64,000 nucleotides of DNA. Source: Sarcomyxa edulis (Eukaryota; Basidiomycota; Agaricomycetes; Agaricales; Mycenaceae). Below the pieces are notes generated by a model. That model ran no database searches and was not told the origin of the DNA. It was given only the letters and a program-made list of their open reading frames with translations. Each line of letters begins with the position of its first letter. The first letter of the stretch is position 1. A program made the translations under genes and the position numbers. Location of the stretch: NCBI GenBank assembly GCA_009761415.1, contig QUOL01000032.1, positions 51,121 through 115,120 of the forward strand, read 5' to 3'. This document shows, piece after piece, positions 41,448-53,615 of this stretch.

Positions 41448-44400
41448 TTAAGAGTTATCATCCCCGGTTTTTTTGTTTAAATCAATTGGGCTCTTTAAAT
41501 TAGAATTTAACTCTTTTTCTTGAGCTACATCCTTTTGCTTATTTATAGAATCAATAATTTCTTGTTCTTCAAAAACAGATAACGTTTTATTGTAAGGTAT
41601 CAAACTAGGAAAGGTAGGAAAATTAGATGTAGTTGGTAAAGGTTTATTCATTAGGAAAGGTTTATTTCTAAAGAATGCTTGAGAATTTAATTGAGAAATT
41701 CTTTCATTTTTTTGTATGAAATTTAAATTTGTTTCTATTCAATGATCAACTTCTTTTTGATTTAGTTTGTTAGAAGCAGTTATTTGTGAAGACAAAAAAG
41801 TTATTAAAGGATCATTAGGTTCTATTGCCTTATTATAAAGTTTATTTTCAATATATTTTTTTTTTTCTATTAAACTAAGATCTTGAAAACTATTAAAAGT
41901 AAATAAAGGTAAGTTTTTTTCAGTTGCTATCGTATCCTGAGTATTATTTATATCAGAATTAGCTGGGGCTCTTTCAATCTCATGCTGTGGGCTAAAGAGG
42001 CTAGAAAGTACTGATTTATTCTTTTTACTGTTATCAGATAGCACAGCGCTTATCTCTTTTTTTTTTGTCCCTATAGCCTCACTGTTAAATTCTAGATCCC
42101 TTGGTGTATGTGACCGGGTCTCTTGTTCTCCTAATTCACGTAAATTATTGTTATCGCTAACTAAAAAAGGAGTTTGAGCTTGATTTGTAGAAATAGAAGA
42201 AGAAGGATAAATACCAATATCAGTTTCTCTGTTATTTCTGTTACTGTTGTTGCAGATTCTACGGATCAGTATATTGTCTCTTGAGTTACTAGGTATTTCA
42301 TTATTATTGTCTCTTGAGTTACTAGGTATTTCATTATTATTATAAACATGATTATTATTATTATTATTTTTATTATATATTTGGTTATTGCCTTTAGGAT
42401 TAGTATGTTCTTGTAATTGCAGAGGTCCCTGAACTCACCTATTCAATTCTTCAACTTCTGCGCCTGCTCCTAGGTAAGAATGCCAAGAAAAAAAATATAG
42501 GTTAAAGTAATTAAATCCGGATTTAATAAATTCTTTACAGCTTTTGATTAAATTAATAATGGAAAATTTTACCAATTTATCGTTATTTTTTTCGTTTAAT
42601 ATAAATATTTTTTTTAAGTTACCGTAAAGGTTTTCTTGTTGCGCTTGCGGTACGCAATTAATTTGTATTTTAATCTCTTTTTTTGGCATTTCCAAGGTGT
42701 GTTCTTTGTTTTGATTTAGATTAAAACAAGAACCTCTGCCCTGAACCTCTGCCCTAACGCTTGAGGCAAGGGTCAGGTTGAGGCAAGGGTGATGTGGTTT
42801 ATTATTGCCAAATATTTTTTCCCCTTTTTGTTCGATAAACCTCGGGAACGAAGACAAAGTCATTTTAAGGCTAGAAACAAAACTAGCTGGTAGCCCAAGA
42901 GAGTACGTAAAAAAAATAAGTTGCAGTGAGGGCAGCCCAAATATTATTGCCAGCCAAACCTCTGCCTTAAGAAAGCAAAACAAATTCATTGCGTTCCACC
43001 AAAAATATAAACCTACTCCAGCTAGACTCGTGTTAAAAAATATTACTTTTAATACATAAATATAACTAAAATTAAACCGCTTAAATATAAAATTAAAAGA
43101 TTTCTTCAAAATAATGTTATCTAAAAGCACCAATTCTTTTTTTCTTAAAATGGTTAATCTTTGTTTAAAAGCTAAATTAAGGTACTCAAAAGCGGAGGCA
43201 TTCATTTTTACATATACTTTTTTTACCCAATTGTATATATATTTAATGCAAGATTTTACACATATATTTAAAAATTTATATATTTTAACAAAACCACAGG
43301 AAACAGAACCATTTACCTTTGGCTTTCTTGCTAAATAAAAAGAAACAAAAAAGTTAAAAAAAGGAAAAGAATAAACCTTAACAAAAATAGTGTTTAAAAA
43401 GGTATAAAGACATTTAACTTTTGTTCGCATAAACAAAAAGTAAAAAAAATGTATTAAAACGAGGCATAAAATAAATATTCAAAAACTAATAATAGGAAAA
43501 GAGTAAATAAAGTTAAATATAAAGCTAATGAATTTAAATAAAACTAACAAAAATAAGCCTAATTTATATAATTTAAAAAAGAATAAGCAAAAAAAAACAA
43601 AAGTTAAAGATATTAGCATAAAAATATAAATTTTGTTGTATGTGGCAACAATTAATAAATTAAATTTATTTAAGTAACCCCTCTGATTTTTTTTTAAACT
43701 GCAGGAAGTAGGGTAAGGCTTAAAAATAAAAATAAGGTGAAAAGATAAAAAAAGACCACAGATAAAATCCCAAGTATTGTGAAAATAGTGTAGTAATTTA
43801 GACAAGAGATATTGGCCTGTAGGTAAAAAAACCAAGTTTATTAAAAAATCTATTACTGCGATTAGGGCTCCGCAGAGAAGGCTCAAGAGGTTTAAATCGA
43901 AAAGCATACTTAACCTAAAAAAACTACTACAACTACAACTACAACTACAACAAAAAGCTTTGACTGTTTGTTTTTTAAACCGGGCATTGAAATGTTCTGT
44001 TAAAGGCTCTAAAAATGAGCTGGCTCTAGTAATAGGAATAGTTCGGAATGATTTAGCTGCTGAAATAATACTAGAAAAAAATGAACCTACTACTAATTTA
44101 CCAGAATCATAAACTAAAATTTGTGGTTTTTGTTTTTTGTTCTTTGGGTTCTTCCAAAGGGCAGATTTAGTCACTGTCTTAGTATTAAAAAAAAAAATTA
44201 GACTTGAAATAACTACCCAGAGAGATGAATTATCAATAGTTTCTACAGGTAGATTGTCAAAAGTTATTAAGGGGTTAATATTATTATATAATAAAGAAGT
44301 AACTGACATGTGAAGACTATCTAAAATTAAATTAGGAAAGATACCAAAACCTATTGCGGGTATTAATAAAGTAATTAATAAAACAAATTCTCTTCTATTT

Positions 44401-47171
44401 ATATCTTTCAATTGTTTTAAATGAGGTGAATAACTACCATAAGAGGTTCTGTTATAAAGTCAAATTGAGTAAATAGCTGATAAAACAATTCCTGAAGCTC
44501 CTAATACTGCTATAAATGGATTTCTTTCTCAAATTCCAATAAGCGATAATTGCTCACCTAAAAAATTTAATGATAAAGGAATCCCGGTGTTGAATAGTGT
44601 AAAGATAAAGAATAAAATAGTTGAAACAGGCATGAATGTAGCTAAACCTCGAATATAGGGTATAACTCTGGTTCCTGTTCGATCGTAAATTATTCCACCT
44701 ACTATTATAAATAAACCGCCCGAAGACAACGCGTGTGCTATAGCCAAAAGAATAGCCCCTTCAATTCCTTGTATAGTGTTAGAGAATAAACCTAAAACAA
44801 CTATACCCATGTGACTGATACTACTATAAGCAATCAATCTTTTAGTATCTTGTTGGATAATTGTAGATAAACTAGCAAATATTATAGCAATAACAGCAAC
44901 TGTTTGTATTAAAGGATTAAAATAATTAGAGGCATCAGGTAAAAAATTTATTAAAACTCTAAGATAACCATACGTAGCCAACTTAAGAATCGTGGCAGCT
45001 AGTATAATAGAACCAGCTAAAGGTGAATCAGCATGTGCTTTAGGTAATCAAATAATAAAAGGATAAAGAGGGGTTTTTACAGCAAAAGCAAAAAAGAACC
45101 CTAATCATAATAATTTTTGACTACTTAAACTAATTTCATATAGAGAAATTAATTGATAATTCGTAGAACCTACAAAACTGTATATGACTAAAATACAAAG
45201 TAGCATAGGTAAACTTCCTGCTAAAGTATATAGAAAAAATAATAAAGCAGATCTAAATCTATCTCGACCATGTCCAAACACTACAATTACTATAAACAAC
45301 ACAGGCAAGACCACGGCTAAAAAAAAAATTTTTCATTTTTTTAACAGCTTTATCATACAAAAAATTATACATTTCGTTATTTGTTTTATTTCCGTTGCTC
45401 CTGCACCTACGGATTTCTAACTAGACCATTAAACTCTTCCACTATTATACCTTAATTAATTATTCTGATTTGATTTATCAAAAAAAACACAAGGAAAACC
45501 GGAAGTAGCAAGATGAGCTTTTTTATTCATTAAGTTAGCAAGCAACTTTAGAAAAATCTTTAAAATTTAATAGTTTTATTTCTTGGTTAGAGTATTTTCT
45601 TTTTCCTTTTTTTTTGTTTTATTTTCTTAATATCCATTTGAAAGCTTCCTTCTCCCGAACCGTACCGAATCAACCTACTCCCTTTAACGTTTTATTTTGT
45701 AATACATTCTAGAATGAAAATGAGGCTTTACTACTTCTCTCAATAGAGGCATAGAACGTTCTCTAGTGTATATTCAATATAATTTTTTTTCCACGTATTG
45801 TAACTCTAATCTATATTTAATTGTAAGTACATTAATTAATCGGACAATATCTATTATTGAATAAGAATCAGTACATATAATTAGGCCATGTCTATGAAAA
45901 GAACAACCTCCCAAAATAATGTTTGCTAAAGCTATAGGAGTTAAAAGTTAATAAATATTATGGGGAACTTTCTATTTTTAGTAAAGAATGCTAAAACCAG
46001 AATTTAGATTTCCAGCTCTAGTACGAGTAGTAACATGAGGGTTGCTACCACAATAGTGAGATAAGATGTAAAATATAAATAAAACATAACTTGCTTTAGC
46101 TAGCGATTGTTTAAACCCTAACCGGGCATTTTCACTAGTTTTAGAGGAGAAAGTAATCCATCCGTCAGATAAGAGCAATCCAATTACACATTCTTTTTTT
46201 TTTATTTACAATTAGCTAGTTTTACCATTGCTAACTGAGTTCGATTAAATTTAATACTACTGTAGATAATAAATTTGAACCAAATACTACTAAAGATTTT
46301 GATTAGGTAAAACCAGTTATTTTTGATTAGGTAAAACCAGTTATAAATCAAGGATCTAATTTTTGCAAAGGCTATCGCATAGCACAAAATAATGGAGAAG
46401 AATTTTAGAAATAAAAAAAAAGGCAAGTAAAGATTTGTATATTAATTTGGTTAGAAGGGTTGCTGATTTGATAATTGCTTTCACAACCCATTAGAGTACA
46501 CCTTAACTTATTATGTTTAAATAAGTAACTACCGTCTACTCGTTGCTCTTTTACAAATTAAATATTTTCTATTAAATCTGATTTAGATCCGCGATTGCCC
46601 ATTTCATTTTCAGTCATCTTAGGACTTGTTACCTTACCTGAGTGATTAGTTCAGCCACTTATAATCTTTCAATCATAGCTTGGTATCCTTAGCTTTAGGG
46701 TATCCCCGGAGTTTGGCAGTTTAAAGCATATAATGAGATCCCAACTCATTTAGCACTTTCAAAGAAAACATAAAAAAATAATAAATCTAAAGAAACAAAA
46801 GCAAATATTTGTAAAGTCTCTAATAATAGGAAACAAATAATAAAAGATTTTATATTTTGGATTGTGTTTTTATGATTTGAAAGTAAAGCAATTGGAGTAA
46901 TAAAGGTAGTTAATAAAACAAAGTAAAGAGATAATCCATCAATACCTAAATTAAAATGCCAAGAGTTCATTTGATTTATTTCATAAATGAATTGATATTG
47001 TACAGAATTAGCATCAAATTGAATTCATAAAAAAAAAGATACAACTAAATTTATTAATGAAGTAATTAGAGCAATTTTTTTAATTATTAATTGATTGTTA
47101 ATAGAGTTTTCTTTAATAGGCAATATTAAGATACAACCAATAATAGGTATAGCTAATAATAATTGAAGCAT
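41448..47171 (-). CDS. nad4: NADH dehydrogenase subunit 4 with a giant C-terminal extension
   Basis: Proton-pumping membrane subunit of complex I. Exon 1 is 47171-46755 (139 codons: MLQLLLAIPIIGCILILPIK, MNSWHFNLGIDGLSLYFVLL, to FFES). Exon 2 is 45311-41448 (1287 codons plus stop). Nad4 homology: VLPVLFIVIVVFGHGRDRFR, KLATYGYLRVLINFLPDASN, YSSISHMGIVVLGLFSNTIQ, IALAHALSSGGLFIIVGG-type region, FPNLILDSLHMSVTSLLY. Homology ends at about residue 480 (near 44300), the usual length. The frame nevertheless continues for about 950 residues to 41448: a membrane-rich part, a Phe/Lys-rich part with a family 2 repeat (42731-42790), and an Asn-rich, charged tail with a duplicated NNNEIPSNSRD. Only TGA (Trp) codons interrupt it. 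Either a fused ORF or a true extension. Confidence 0.88.
42731..42790. repeat. Family 2 repeat inserted in frame in the nad4 extension
   Basis: ACCTCTGCCCTGAACCTCTG, CCCTAACGCTTGAGGCAAGG, GTCAGGTTGAGGCAAGGG. GAGGCAAGGG/CCCTTGCCTC-type complementarity allows a hairpin. It encodes CLNLTLASSVRAEVQGRGS within the open frame. Confidence 0.75.
45312..46754 (-). mobile_element. Group I intron of nad4
   Basis: 1443 nt, between FFES and VLPVL, T before and G at the end. Core of the same type as cob intron 4: AACTGCCAAACTCCGGGGAT at about 46706-46727, GGGCAATCGCGGATC at about 46588-46603, CGAGTAGACGGTAG at about 46526-46540. It carries a degraded LAGLIDADG gene. Confidence 0.85.
45870..46210 (-). pseudogene. 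Degraded LAGLIDADG endonuclease in the nad4 intron
   Basis: First motif VIGLLLSDGWITFSSKTSEN at about 46125-46190, then ARLGFKQSLAKASYVLFIFY, ILSHYCGSNPHVTTRTRAGN and LNSGFSILY. After stops and a frame change come LLTPIALANIILGGCSFHRH and GLIICTDSYS, corresponding to the usual second-motif region 'LTPIALAxWIMGDG...GLxLCTDSF' with the catalytic MGDG lost. The remaining C-terminal part is missing. Confidence 0.65.
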
Positions 47172-48167
47172 ACTTTTTTTTATTTATTTACTATTAAAAA
47201 ACATACATATAAAATGTATAAACGTAGTATTATAATAAATTAAAATCTTAAACAATGTTGCAATTGCGCAATTGAAATTAAAAAAAAAGGTATTCATTCC
47301 AAAGGCTAATTGGAAAAACTAAACCTCTAACCTTGCCTAAACCTGCTGAGCCTCTGCCCTGACCTTAAAAAAAAGTTAAAACTTGCACTTTTTTTTTAAG
47401 GGGCGGTGTGTTGTGTTTTTTTGTGTTGTGTATTCCTAGCCGGAAAAAATGGATCCCTATAGTTAAGAAGGCTATGGCAATTCTATTGGAACGAGTCTTT
47501 GAATTGGATCTTTATATAGTAAAAAAATAAAAAATTTTCCTTGCATTAGCAACCTATGATCCTAGGGCTAGTGCTTTTTTTTTTTGATTAGCTGAACATG
47601 GATTTAAACTAATATAGGTAACACACAGCTATGAGACAAATAGCAGACCTCAAAAATAAAATAATTAGAGAAGCTGTAAATATTGATGGGTGCACAACTG
47701 AATTGGCTGAAATAAATCTTGAATTAATAATACAGAATTATAAGGGGTTAATTAAAATTAAAATAGCTGAAACGAAATAACAATAGGTGTTTATTTGTTT
47801 TAATTTTGTTTAAATTACTCTAAGTTTAAAATATATCCGCCCCTTTGGTTAAATAACCGAAAAAACATATACTGTTTTTTTAAGTGTAGGTGTAGGTAGG
47901 GGAAATTAAAATTAAAACTTAAAATAGTCTAAAACTCAATAGTAATAGTGGTCTTTATTTGAACTAGTAATAATACATACAATTAGATGGGTACATTGTT
48001 TTTTTATATGTAATTAATGTAATAATAGCTTTTTCTTTTTAGGTGCTAGATAAAAACAGACAAGGGATTAATTTTTTTTTTATGCGGCTTTAAATAATAC
48101 AAGATTTAGGTAAATTTCTTTGTGTTGCTATGCTTTAGCTAGAAGCAAGTCATCATAAGGTTAGGGG
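47172..48167. other. Spacer between nad5 and nad4
   Basis: No protein gene. Contains a perfect 14-base palindrome CAATTGCGCAATTG (about 47260), a family 2 repeat with a poly-A/poly-T hairpin (47330-47400), and a tRNA-like hairpin at about 47624-47640 that does not fold into a full tRNA. Confidence 0.5.
47330..47400. repeat. Dispersed repeat, family 2 with poly-A/poly-T hairpin
   Basis: CCTTGCCTAAACCTGCTGAG, CCTCTGCCCTGACC, then poly-A, GTTAAAACTTGCAC, poly-T. The last part matches 27731-27758. Confidence 0.75.
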
Positions 48168-51100
48168 TTATTTTTGATTAGATAATACAAATTTTAAAGA
48201 TGCAAAATATATAATAACTAATTTTATTTCTTCATTTACTGTCCCAGCGTGTAAAAGAATGTTTGTGTCTATTAACAAAGGGGCAAATACTAAAAACAAT
48301 AAAAATAAAAAAGCTAAAGTAATATAAACAGCATAAACTGTTACAATTCCAGTATCTAATTTAGCAATATTTATACCTGTATTTGTTAATGTGTTAGATA
48401 ATCCGTAAGGTCCTAAAAGTTCAATAGCTCCTCTATCTATTAGTTCTGAAATAGTATAACCTCATTTTAATCCTCTAGAAAAAATATAATGGTTAGAAAT
48501 AACATCAAAGTAATATTTACCATTTAAAAAACTATAAATTTTATGTCCGCCTTCCCCTGCCGTATCCGAAGGGTTGGCCAAGGGTAATGAAGTAAAAGTT
48601 AAATTTATAATAAGTTTAGGGTTGTTATGGTATACAAAAACAGCTAATAAAGCCCCCAAAATAGAAAATAATACAGGTAACGATTTAATCATTAAAGGTA
48701 AAGAAAATTCAGCTTCTATTAAAGAAATATTATTAGGATGAATAAATAAAGAATTAGAAAAAAAATCAGAACCCATTCCTACAAATAAATCTGAAAAAAC
48801 AAAACCAAAAAGTATACTAAATAAAGATAAAATAAATAATGGAATTATTACTGCTAAATTAGATTCATGAGAATTTAAATAAGAATGTTTTTGTCCATTA
48901 GGAGTAGTTAAAAAAACTAAACTTATTAATCTAAAACTATAGAAGGCTGTTATTCCTGCAGTTATTGTTCCTAATATAAAAGCATACATTCCACTAAAAC
49001 TATATTGTCCATATGCTAACTCTAAAATTAAATCTTTACTATAAAATCCTGTTAGGAAAGGAGTTGCAAGTAAACTAAGAGATCCTACTAACATTACAGA
49101 ATAAGTAAAAGGTAAAAATTTTATTAATCCACCCATTCGTCTAATGTCCTGTTGATCTGCGAAAGAGTGAATTACCGCACCCGCAGCCAAAAATAGGAGG
49201 CTTTTAAACATAGCGTGATTTACAGTATGGAAAAGTGCTACATTGTATTGACTTAATCCGATTGCTGCGAACATGTAACCTAGTTGAGAAATTGTGGACA
49301 TAGCTATGATTCTTTTTAGATCATTTTGTACTAAACCACATGTCGCACCTACAAAGGCTGTTGTAGCTCCTATTAAAGTAATTACTAATAAGGTTGTAGG
49401 ACTATATTCTATTAAAGGGGAACATCTTAATAATAAATAAATTCCGGCTGTAACTAGGGTACGAATTGCTCCTATTAAGATAAAAATTAATAGGAAACGG
49501 ACTTTATCTTTACCCATATCGTATTGAAAACAAGAAAAAAAAAAAAAAATTTTTTTTTTTAATTATGGGGATCCTCGTAAAGTCTCTGAGAAAAATACTG
49601 TAGTATATATAAATAAAAGCTTTAAAAGTGCCTCACTTTTTACAAGCAACTATGTAATTATTTCTGCTAATTGTCCTTAAGTTTAGTTTTGAAATTTTAA
49701 CCATTTCTGGTCCCGGTCCTGATAGATGAAGCGGTAAAGAGGTATTCAAAAGTTTGGAATTTCTAGCATATAGAGGTGTTTTTCATAACCGTTACCGATT
49801 AAGGCTGTTACCCTATTTTTTATAATTTAAATAAGTAAAAGGATCCTTTTCCACTTTTGGTTTTTTTTTTATTTCTATGTAGATTTGCTGCTATCATTTT
49901 TTATAGGGCCTGATAGTATAACCTAAAAACCTTTCATTTAAGAGTTTTTTTAAATATAATTTTTCAACCCTTTCAATTTGAATCGGCTTTTAAATTTAGA
50001 AGGTGTAGTGATTTTACCACTTTGAGTAGTGCCTGTAATATATGTAAGGGTAAAACTTCTAGTCTCATGTTTTTTAAACATTAAGACTGAGGCTAATTTT
50101 AAAGAGTTTATATTATCAAACGCTATCCACTCTGATATGTAGGTAAAAAGATGTATAAGGTTTAATTAAACACTAAAGTGTAAGATTATAGGTATTAAAA
50201 CCATTATTATTATTAAATATAAGTTAGTAGCAGCATGAAGTAAAGCAGATACTGGAGTTGGCAAATATATTCTTAATTAACTTTTTATTTTTTTTTATAC
50301 TTTAATGTAAAGTTATTAAGAGCAATTGGACTTTATCATAAATTAAATTTAAATAATATTAATTTAAAAACGTTAAGTCTCTGAAGAATAAATATTTATA
50401 ATTTATTGTCTTGCTGATTGTAATATAAGATTTTTACTTATTTTTATTTTTATTTTTATTTTTATTTTTATAAGTACTCATTTTTGTCTTAGTCCCAGCA
50501 TATAGTTTTTGTTTAATTCATGTAATGTTAACAATTACAATAGGAGGCCCCTACTCTAAAATTAAAAATCTCCTTTATTGTTATTAGTCTTTTTTTATTT
50601 TTTTATTATTTCTAGTTTTACTATTTAACTTATAAAGCATAGAAGGTATAAAATAAGGTAAAACGATTGATTTAAGTAATGCCTTACTGTTTGCACTGAT
50701 ATATATTCTCCAACGTAAGGGTTTACCTGCTTGATTCCTTTTAACAGGATGTGCTTCTAAACCAAATTTTGTTTGGAGAACATTACATAACAATTCTACC
50801 TCTGACAAAGTGAAACTATCTGTACATAGTACTACTGCATTACCTTTAGCGCACCCTTCATCCCTTATTCATATGGCTAGACCAATAGTTGTAAGTATAT
50901 CAAAGATATTAAGAGGGACTATTTTAATAAATCGCCGTTTGTTTTCAGATCATTCATATCATTGAGAATGTAATAAAGTTAAAGAAGGTAAACTTTTAGT
51001 ACTAATAGTATATTGAGTAACAGGTTTTCCCGTTTTAGGATTAGGCCAGGGTCTAGTTGTTGTTAAAGTACAAATACTGGAGAATATTTTTTGTCAAAGA

Positions 51101-53243
51101 TGATAGATATAATTTCTATTCTTTAAAGTCATAGCATAAAGAGCATTTGTATTTAATTTAGGTTTACCATTTAAATCTTTAGTAGTAAACCTTAAATGAC
51201 CATCCCCTAATAAATTACCAATTAATGGATTCATAACTTTTTAAGTCAATTCTATGAAAGGTAATCTTTCAGCTAGATTTGGTGATCTGAATCTACCTTT
51301 ACTATCCCTAAATTGATTTAATTCAGGTTTAGCTGGCAAAACTATAGAACATAAATATCTAAGATATAAAATTTAGCTAATTCCTTTACAATTATAATGT
51401 TAATTATTTAAAAAGTAATAAATAAATAAAATAAGAAATAAATAAGGTAGAAAAGTATACGTCAAGCCTCCATAGACTGGGCCACTGCCTATTTTTTAAT
51501 TTTGGTTTTTTTTTGTTCTTAATTTAACTAATGTGAAAAAAGGGTACCGAACCGATTCTAGGTATAATTAAAAGTTTTTAAGGGTCTAAATTTTTAAGCT
51601 TACTTTTTAACTTATTTTCTAAAAAATAAAGGCAAAGGTTAAATATATAAGCATTTAGTTTTTTTATTTGACGACTGTTTTGAGGAGATTTAGCCCTATT
51701 TTTAATTATAAATTATTTGCCATACTACATTATAGCTGATTCCTTTATCCAAGGAATTACTTAGTAGCTAGTAATGTTGGAAAGTCATGTTACACTCTCA
51801 AATAAGGACGAATATGTAGTCAACACGAAGTTCCAGTAACCGGTGAAATTTTTAGCCCCACCCCCCGGCTCCCTCTATCTTAATGTTTAAAACATGAGAT
51901 TAAAAATTTTTTTTAGTCCTACGTGTGCCTTGGGCAAGGGTAAAACAAAAAAGAATTAAAAAAAAAAATTAGAACAAGACTATATCTTTTTACATCACGT
52001 ATAGTCGTTGAGGTTATAGATTTTCCTGCTAGTTGCTGTTTGTTGTTATCTATCCGATGCTCTTGTTTACTCTCCTCAATAAAGCGTTAGTACTGCAAGG
52101 GAGGGCTTGTAAGCAACTAATTATTTTAAAAATTTTTTAGGGCTTAGCCAAGCAAGAAAAGCAAGAAAAAACAACTAATATTACTTATTTAAATTGTGAC
52201 TTTATCATTTTTATATTTTTGTTTAAATACTAAAGACTGGTAATTTATAAATTAACATCCATAAAAAAAATAAATATATTTTAACTGCCTAATTTACTTA
52301 GATAAAATAAAGAATCCTTAGCCTAGCAAAACAAAGAGAAAAAGTAACCTTTAGTTTTTGTTTGGGTTCAGCTTCTTCAGTGTAAGAAAGGAAAGGTAAG
52401 AAAGGAAAGGAAAGAAAGGAAAAAAAAAAATAAATTAAATAAAGCAAAAATATAAAAAACCAAAAGTATTAAATAAGTTAACAGGGTTTCAAGCATATAG
52501 TGATTAGTTAAATATAAAAAATATGATAAATAACTTGGCAGCCTCTACCAACTATGTAATGGGATATTAGCGGATTTAGCTAAAGCACCCCCCAATAATA
52601 AAAATGAAATTATAGTAATAGCTGTTTCATTCATATAAGGAACAGTTGCAAATACAGTAGAATAGTTTAAAGATCCAAATAATGCAAATATTGCAAAGAA
52701 TCCAATACTCATTAACATATCTCCTGTTCTGTTTAGCGTAAATGCCAATATCGCTGCTTTGTTTGCTTGAATTCTAGTAAAGTAAAAATTAATAAGTAGG
52801 TATGAAACTACTCCGATGGATTCTCAGCCTACAAACATTACAAAGAAATTAGCACCACAAATTAATACTAACATCCCAGCAGTGAATGCTGATAAATATG
52901 AAAAAAATCTCTGATTATGCGCATCAGTAGATAAATAATCAATACTATAGATATGTATTAAAGTAGAGCAATATAAAACAGCCATTCCTAAAGAAACTGT
53001 TAATTGATCGAATGAAAATTCCCAAGATATTAACATTAACTCAGTGTCTACTCAACTACCTAAATTAATATAAACAGGGGAACCGGATATACCTACTTCA
53101 TAAAAAGCAATAGAAATTAAAATAGAAGAAAATATTAGGCAAGTACAAGTTATTAAGTGAGAACCCGTTACACCAACTTTTCTACCTAAAAACCCAGATA
53201 AAATAGAACCTAAAAAAGGTAAAGTTATTATTGAAAGATACAT
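48168..53243 (-). CDS. nad5: NADH dehydrogenase subunit 5 (four exons)
   Basis: Largest antiporter-like membrane subunit of complex I. Exons on the minus strand: 53243-52547 (697 nt), 51481-51462 (20 nt), 50261-50230 (32 nt), 49461-48168 (1294 nt). Total 2043 nt, 680 residues, normal for fungi, and the frame closes exactly. Landmarks: [73 protein letters not shown] at the exon 1 end. Exons 2 and 3 read LAQSMEA and [11 protein letters not shown]. Exon 4 starts [20 protein letters not shown] and has [20 protein letters not shown] and [20 protein letters not shown]. The exon 3 end, after C rather than T, is the least certain boundary. The start codon overlaps the nad4L stop by one base (TAATG). 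Confidence 0.92.
49462..50229 (-). mobile_element. Group I intron 3 of nad5
   Basis: 768 nt, within the Ala-Ala-Thr region. Core: P about 49756-49772, Q about 49668-49680 (AATTAGCAG), R about 49568-49585, S about 49497-49511 (AAGATAAAGTCCG). No ORF. An inverted family 1 repeat lies at 50061-50092. Confidence 0.82.
50061..50092. repeat. Dispersed hairpin repeat, family 1 (inverted, expanded centre)
   Basis: AGTCTCATG, TTTTTTAAACATTAAGACTG, AGG. Same element in reverse, with two extra T in the centre. Confidence 0.8.
50262..51461 (-). mobile_element. Group I intron 2 of nad5
   Basis: 1200 nt, between the 20-nt and 32-nt exons. Core: P about 50490-50507 (ATATGCTGGGAC), Q about 50404-50416 (AATCAGCAAG), R about 50370-50385, S about 50324-50334. 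It encodes an intact LAGLIDADG protein upstream of the core. Repeated TTTTTATTTTTATTTTTATT at about 50440-50470. Confidence 0.85.
50584..51234 (-). CDS. LAGLIDADG homing endonuclease in nad5 intron 2
   Basis: 216 residues, intact with TGA as Trp, starting at ATG 51232-51234 just after an in-frame TAA. First motif [20 protein letters not shown] at residues 3-22, second motif-like region [20 protein letters not shown] then [15 protein letters not shown]-terminal [40 protein letters not shown]. Typical LAGLIDADG_2 layout. The second acidic motif reads RDEG in place of MGDG, which could reduce cleavage while keeping RNA binding. Such proteins mobilise or help splice their intron. Confidence 0.85.
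51482..52546 (-). mobile_element. Group I intron 1 of nad5
   Basis: 1065 nt, between HSW and LAQSMEA. Core: P about 52486-52502 (ATATGCTTGAAACCC), Q about 52022-52034 (AACTAGCAGG), R about 51999-52012, S about 51971-51982. No ORF. A family 1 repeat lies downstream of the core at 51872-51900, next to a C-run. Confidence 0.82.
51872..51900. repeat. Dispersed hairpin repeat, family 1
   Basis: CCTCTATC, then TTAATGTTTAAAACATGAG, AT. Located in nad5 intron 1. Confidence 0.85.
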
Positions 53244-53509
53244 TATTTATTTAGTGAAATTGTCCCTCTTAATCTATAATAAGCAACAAGAATACTTAAA
53301 CCTATGACTGATTCTGCTCCAGCGATAGAAATTATATATATACTGAAAATTTGGCCTACGTTATCATTAAATCCTAAAGAGCTGATTAAAACCAAAAGTG
53401 TTACAGCCAGCAACATAATTTCTATAGAAATGATCATTAGAATAATATTTTTTCTATTTAAAATGAAGCCTAAAACACCAATTAAAAATAAGAACATAGA
53501 AAAATTCAT
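53243..53509 (-). CDS. nad4L: NADH dehydrogenase subunit 4L
   Basis: 88 residues, full length, three membrane segments. [20 protein letters not shown] at the start, [18 protein letters not shown], then [20 protein letters not shown] and [12 protein letters not shown]. The conserved Glu residues of the proton path are at IEIML and AGAES. Its stop codon shares one base with the nad5 start, the common nad4L-nad5 arrangement of fungi, implying co-transcription and coupled translation. Confidence 0.96.
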   Translation of the reverse strand: MNFSMFLFLIGVLGFILNRKNIILMIISIEIMLLAVTLLVLISSLGFNDNVGQIFSIYIISIAGAESVIGLSILVAYYRLRGTISLNK

Positions 53510-53527
53510 TAAGTAAGTATTTTTGTT

Positions 53528-53585
53528 GTATCCTTATGGTCACAATCGAAAAATGTTAACTTTTTTAAAGTTGTTTTTTTTTTGT
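53528..53585. repeat. Leader repeat, copy next to nad4L
   Basis: 5' untranslated region of nad4L. On the minus strand it contains AACAACTTTAAAAAAGTTAA, then CATTTTTCGATTGTGACC and AAGGATA. Shares 18 consecutive bases and flanking structure with the leader of the ORF at 55553-56035. Confidence 0.8.
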
Positions 53586-53615
53586 TTTTTTTAATTAAAT
53601 AAAACTGTAACATTT

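Noticed and set aside
41448..45314. Reading nad4, rps3 and others as series of separate small genes ending at TGA
   Set aside because: TGA falls at conserved Trp positions in cob, cox2, nad1 and nad5, so the separate pieces are one frame under the mould/protozoan mitochondrial code.
47585..47660. Possible tRNA with a perfect GCTAT/ATAGC stem and seven-base loop
   Set aside because: The loop would give anticodon GUC with U at position 37, and no acceptor or D arm can be paired; at best a relic.
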